NCBI GenBank assembly: GCA_963578625.1
Contig: CAUZEO010000179.1
Span: forward strand, 1 to 10,447
DNA length: 10,447 bases
Reading direction: 5' to 3'
DNA from: CAUZEO01 sp963578625
GTDB taxonomy: Bacteria > Verrucomicrobiota > Kiritimatiellia > SLOV01
The translations under genes were made by a program, and so were the position numbers. The notes beneath the pieces were generated by a model. It was given only the letters and a program-made list of their open reading frames with translations, searched no databases and was not told where the DNA came from. Positions 7,223 through 10,447 of this stretch are shown here, in pieces. Every line of letters starts with the position of its first letter. The first letter of the stretch is position 1.

Positions 7223-7243
7223 GGCCCTGGAAGGCCAAGCTAC
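7220..7243 (-). repeat. Second copy of the GTAGCTTGG-CTTCCA repeat, hairpin at gene end
   Basis: On the minus strand this is GTAGCTTGGCCTTCCAGGGCC. It corresponds to the plus-strand motif GTAGCTTGGGCTTCCAAGC at 3239-3257, with further similarity on both flanks (GTCGA upstream, GAGC downstream). The TAG of GTAGC is the stop codon of the 731-residue gene. Directly after it, CTTGGCC pairs with GGCCGAG (7 pairs, one G-U) around TTCCAG. There is no T-run, so a terminator role is uncertain. Confidence 0.55.
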
Positions 7244-9435
7244 GAATTCGACCAGGTCGCTACGCTGCCGGGGGATGATTGGTTCAGCAGAGATTCGCAG
7301 TTAACGACTTTTTCAAGCAGGTCATTGGGGCCGTAATAGTAGTGATTGCTGGCCTCGAATCCGATCCGGGAGTCGCGCCCGGTGATGTCATGGAGCTGCT
7401 TGGCGAGGTCAATTTCTTCGGTGAGGATTTCACGAAACGTGTCGTCGCCGGTGAATCCGATCTCGTTCCGCCTGCGGACAAACCGGACTTGAAGGTAGAC
7501 GCTTCGCAGGTGGCAGTAGGCCGCCTCGGCCACGTTGGACAACTCCTCGAATGAAGGAGTGAGATCAGTACCGTCCCGTACCTGCTCCAGAAGACGGAGC
7601 CCTTCCTTCCAGATTTCCGTCAACTTGCGAAATTGTTCCTCGAAAACCTCTTCGGGGTAAATATCGCTCCAGCCCGCCACGTCGTCGTAGGCGATTCCCA
7701 CCATGCTGGCGGCAAAACCGGTCTTCTCGGGATAGAGCAGATTCATGCAGCCCGTATTGCATGGTGCGCTGTAGACGACGCCGACGCTGAACGGGAATTC
7801 GCGAAACCCCTCGCTGAAACGCTCCCAGGCCTGCAAGACCCCGGGGGCGGCGGCTTCGCCGTAGCGTTCGCGGGCGATCTGGTCAATCGGCTTGGCCGTC
7901 AGCTCGAGGGTGGGGCTGGGGCACCCCCCGAGGGTCCAGCCCAGCATCAGCCCGTCGACTCCCGCCTCCCGCACGCCGCGCAGGTTTTCATCGACCAGGT
8001 TCAGCACCGGGAGGAAAGGCACCGCGCTGCATTCCCAGGTATTGTTCAGTTGCATCTTGGCGATGGTCTTCAGCCCGCGGCGTTTTGCATAGGCCCAGAG
8101 TTCCTTGCTGTACTCGCTGGGTCCGACTTGAGAAATGGTGTAGTCGACGACCCGGCTTTTCACGCCGCCGACGTCGATGGGCAGCGCCTCCTCGGCCTTG
8201 GCCATCAGCTCCACGCCGGGATTGAGCCGGTCGATCACCTCGTGCGACCATTCGTGCCCCCAGCCCCAGGCCCAGGCAATGACCCGGGCGGCGGGGTTGG
8301 CCGAATGCGCGCCCTCCTCGATTGTATTGTTCACCTCGGCGATGATCTCGGCCGGATTACGGGCGGAGCATGTCGGACAGGGCCCCGTCTCGCTGACACG
8401 TGAAATGCAATTCGTGAGATTCTCCGACATCGTGATGGTAAAGAGGCCGGCCAGCTTGGGCACTTCGCGGAAGAGCGTGGCGGTGGAATCGTGTAGCTGC
8501 TCCAAAACGCCGGGACTGGAAGTGCAGCAGGCGGAAACGTCCTGGTGAGGCGCGGAAACGCCGCGCCAATCGGGGTGTGCCTCGAAGAAGGCGGCCGGCA
8601 TGCTCCTCGGTTCGTTCAGGTAGAGGTACACGCCAATGTCGTATTGCGCCGCAATCTCCGTCAGGCGACGCAGGTTCTCAATCCGCTTCTCGTGTTCCCG
8701 GCTGAATGCCTCCGCCCCCGGTACCGGCACCAGGGTGTAGAGAATACCCTGCAACCAGATGCCATTCACGCCGATGGCCCGGTACTCCGAGAGCAGCCCC
8801 TCCGGGTAGGCCTCGGTGGGTTCTTCGAGCAAGGTGTCGCCGTAGGGCGCGGCGTAGGCGTAAAGCATCCGCAATTCGAAATCGCTGCCTTTCGGTGACG
8901 CCGCGATGGCGGAGGCGGGGACGGTCTTCCCGAAACGGGCGAGGAAGGCAAAGGGGGTCTCTCCCCGATCATCATTCCGGGCTGGAAAATGCGTTTCCAC
9001 GACCTGCCGTAGCCATTGCGTCCGCCGGACTTGATCCGGGGTGAGCGGCTGGTAACGAAGCGGCTCTACATTCGGCTTGAGTTTGCCCAGCTTGTAGAAG
9101 AGGAAGTCTTCTTCTTTCAGCATATAGGCCATCAATTCCGGCGTCCAATCGAGAAGCTGCAGGAGCTGTTCATAGGGAAGCAGGTGCCAATTCGCCTTGA
9201 TCAGGGTGACGTACCCGCGGGTCAACCACTCCCCGACCACCCTCGGCGGGACGGCGAGTCCCATGCCGGCCGCCATGGAAAGCACGGCCTCTTCATCTGT
9301 CGAAAGCACCGCCGCCAGCCGTTCCACCGGGATCCTCTCCCAGTTTCGCCAGACAAAGGCCTGTTGGCGGGTGGGGAAGTGAGGCAAAGCGAGGGCGGGC
9401 GGGCTGTCACCAGTGGGCAGGTCTGAGATGTCCAT
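7240..9435 (-). CDS. Uncharacterised TIM-barrel, glycoside-hydrolase-like protein (731 aa)
   Basis: The start is ATG 9435; an in-frame TGA five codons upstream (CCTGAGGT context) leaves no earlier start. GAGG lies 13 nt before the ATG, rather far. Residues about 25-62 form helices resembling a helix-turn-helix (FVWRNWERIPVERLAAVLST). From about 190 the pattern is barrel-like: YPEGLLSEYRAIGVNGIWLQ, YDIGVYLYLNEPRSMP (NEP at 274-276), FTITMSENLTNC (Glu338), GPCPTC (353-356) with a nearby Cys343 as a possible metal or disulfide site, the W-rich AWAWGWGHEW (387-396), NNTWECS (464-470) and DGLMLGW. The C-terminal 180 residues look helical. No signal peptide is seen. It resembles large hypothetical proteins of Planctomycetes/Lentisphaerae-type genomes related to GH20-like barrels (recollection). 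Sugar hydrolysis is inferred and the catalytic acid is not proven. It follows the GHL10-like gene by 32 bp. Confidence 0.75.
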   Translation of the reverse strand: MDISDLPTGDSPPALALPHFPTRQQAFVWRNWERIPVERLAAVLSTDEEAVLSMAAGMGLAVPPRVVGEWLTRGYVTLIKANWHLLPYEQLLQLLDWTPELMAYMLKEEDFLFYKLGKLKPNVEPLRYQPLTPDQVRRTQWLRQVVETHFPARNDDRGETPFAFLARFGKTVPASAIAASPKGSDFELRMLYAYAAPYGDTLLEEPTEAYPEGLLSEYRAIGVNGIWLQGILYTLVPVPGAEAFSREHEKRIENLRRLTEIAAQYDIGVYLYLNEPRSMPAAFFEAHPDWRGVSAPHQDVSACCTSSPGVLEQLHDSTATLFREVPKLAGLFTITMSENLTNCISRVSETGPCPTCSARNPAEIIAEVNNTIEEGAHSANPAARVIAWAWGWGHEWSHEVIDRLNPGVELMAKAEEALPIDVGGVKSRVVDYTISQVGPSEYSKELWAYAKRRGLKTIAKMQLNNTWECSAVPFLPVLNLVDENLRGVREAGVDGLMLGWTLGGCPSPTLELTAKPIDQIARERYGEAAAPGVLQAWERFSEGFREFPFSVGVVYSAPCNTGCMNLLYPEKTGFAASMVGIAYDDVAGWSDIYPEEVFEEQFRKLTEIWKEGLRLLEQVRDGTDLTPSFEELSNVAEAAYCHLRSVYLQVRFVRRRNEIGFTGDDTFREILTEEIDLAKQLHDITGRDSRIGFEASNHYYYGPNDLLEKVVNCESLLNQSSPGSVATWSNS

Positions 9436-9467
9436 GTATATTCGGGTACCTCAGGCATTAACGCAGG

Positions 9468-10447
9468 TCAATCATTGTACCTGACAAGGACATCCACCGC
9501 CACAACCTGGACCGGATCGGATCCCACCTCGGACCCGTCGAGCAGACGGAAGTCAAACTCGTTGTCCCCGACCCGGTACCAGGAAGAATTCGGACTGAAA
9601 AATGTCCATCCGCCGGAACCGTCCTTTTCCGTCGGCGTGAGGAGCTTGCCGTTGAGCCGTGTCTCTACCGCATCCAGCAGATCGAGCGTACTTGGGTTCA
9701 GCCTCACCCTCACGAGGTTACGCTCCGCCGCCGCCGCGATATCATCCCCGATCTGTAGTATGACGACGGTGGGCTGTCCGTCGGAGGAAAGCGTCGCTGG
9801 CAGCGCCATAGAGGAAGGCAAGACCTCGGCCATGGGGCAATACCCGCTATAGCGCTGCCCCGCATAGGGCGCGGTCGCGGAGAACCACTTGTCGAGTGCC
9901 ATGAGTTTCGCGGGATCGCCAAGCTCCTTGAACTGCGGAGTTAACTCGTCGGGGTCGCGATAGTTGTACGGCGTGATGTTGAAGAAGTACACGCCATCCG
10001 CGCCCGCACGCCAGGCGTTGGCTGCAGCGGCTCGCCAGGTCCTGAGGTGATTTATGCCGTAACCCGAATACTTAAGGCAGGGATACACCGGCACGTCGTA
10101 CTCGTGCCCCAGTTCCATCATGGCGCCGGCCGGTATGTTCGGCCAGGCATCCCCATTCCCCAGCGACATCACGTCCAGCAGGTCTTCCTTGAGCCAGCGC
10201 TTGATGTCTATTCCGATGTTCCTGCAAGCGTCGACCGACATGGGCACGCGTGCCGCGATCAGGATCGGCCTGCCGCGCTTTGCCCCCTCCCGCACCGCCA
10301 TCTGCCTGATTGAGCGCTGAAACCCGGTCAGGATATCGAGTTGCGAACTCGTGGCGGGCTGCCCGTCCATGTTCGGGCGGAAGAACACAGGGTAGCGCCA
10401 GTAGTCGATCTCGATCCCGTCCACATCGTACCGCCGGCCGACCTCCT
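9468..10447 (-). CDS. Putative GHL10-type glycoside-hydrolase-like protein, N-terminus beyond window
   Basis: The frame is open to the right edge (EVGRRYDVDGIEIDYWRYP...). The GTG at 10424 therefore lies inside the protein and is not a start. The visible part contains the strand YDVDGIEIDYWRYPVFF, ILIAARVPMSVDACRNIGID, WLKEDLLDVMSLGNGD and GADGVYFFNI. These fit the second half of a TIM barrel as in GHL10-like proteins (PF02638-like). The last 90 residues form a beta-rich end domain (VRVRLNP, ETRLNGKLL, NEFDFRLLDG) ending in VRYND and TGA 9470-9468. An Asp in DVDGIEID would be the natural catalytic candidate, but this is not shown. It probably forms a transcription unit with the 731-residue gene, acting on a polysaccharide or glycoconjugate not identifiable here. 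Confidence 0.75.
   Translation of the reverse strand, partial: EVGRRYDVDGIEIDYWRYPVFFRPNMDGQPATSSQLDILTGFQRSIRQMAVREGAKRGRPILIAARVPMSVDACRNIGIDIKRWLKEDLLDVMSLGNGDAWPNIPAGAMMELGHEYDVPVYPCLKYSGYGINHLRTWRAAAANAWRAGADGVYFFNITPYNYRDPDELTPQFKELGDPAKLMALDKWFSATAPYAGQRYSGYCPMAEVLPSSMALPATLSSDGQPTVVILQIGDDIAAAAERNLVRVRLNPSTLDLLDAVETRLNGKLLTPTEKDGSGGWTFFSPNSSWYRVGDNEFDFRLLDGSEVGSDPVQVVAVDVLVRYND

Noticed and set aside
7633..8403. Long plus-strand frame of 256 codons
   Set aside because: It lies antisense to the 731-residue gene, shows no recognisable domain, and fits the codon shadow of a GC-rich gene.
9468..10424. GTG 10424 as the start of the GHL10-like gene
   Set aside because: The frame is open upstream to the window edge and the upstream residues (RRYDVDGIEID) belong to the conserved barrel strand.
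1..10447. CRISPR array, tRNA, rRNA, insertion sequence or integrase
   Set aside because: No regularly spaced direct repeats, cloverleaf, rRNA segment or transposase-like protein was seen on either strand.

Overview
The window is GC-rich bacterial DNA in which every supported gene lies on the minus strand. The protein families are FG-GAP/ASPIC (CRTAC1-like) proteins, cytochrome c plus type II copper monooxygenase plus TPR fusions, CPxS redoxins, large uncharacterised TIM-barrel proteins, and a discoidin-like remnant. Together with intergenic hairpin and short-motif repeats they suggest a Planctomycetes/Verrucomicrobia/Acidobacteria-type environmental genome. This placement is inference from gene families, not from a marker gene.

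There are three regions in transcription order, right to left. (1) 10447-7240: a two-gene unit made of the C-terminal part of a GHL10-like protein (cut by the window edge) and a 731-residue uncharacterised TIM-barrel, glycoside-hydrolase-like protein. (2) 7239-6234: about 1 kb with no intact gene. It holds the remains of a discoidin-like gene (6623-7039, perhaps also 6275-6385), separated by an AT-rich repeat segment with a long hairpin. (3) 6233-1: a tight three-gene unit encoding exported redox proteins. These are a CPVS redoxin lipoprotein, a cytochrome c/copper monooxygenase/TPR protein (ATGA overlap with the redoxin), and a very large FG-GAP/ASPIC/TlpA lipoprotein that runs off the left edge.

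The main discovery is in the last gene. A conventional reading stops it at a TGA (1352-1350) after 615 residues. The same frame stays open for 449 more codons to the window edge and encodes the rest of the protein in perfect continuity: one more calcium-binding FG-GAP motif, an ASPIC/UnbV domain and a thioredoxin-like domain with WCAPC. Immediately after the TGA the RNA can fold into a bacterial SECIS-like hairpin. Its apical loop starts with GG 17 nt after the TGA, and it contains GCAGGUC, as in the E. coli fdhF SECIS as I recall it. TGA serves as a normal stop for two other genes in the window, so global recoding is unlikely. I therefore annotate 3197-1 as one selenoprotein candidate with Sec at residue 616.

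As a system, the operon would place Sec, a CxxC thioredoxin centre, a CPxS redoxin, a haem c and a two-copper centre outside the cytoplasm. Its substrate cannot be read from the sequence.
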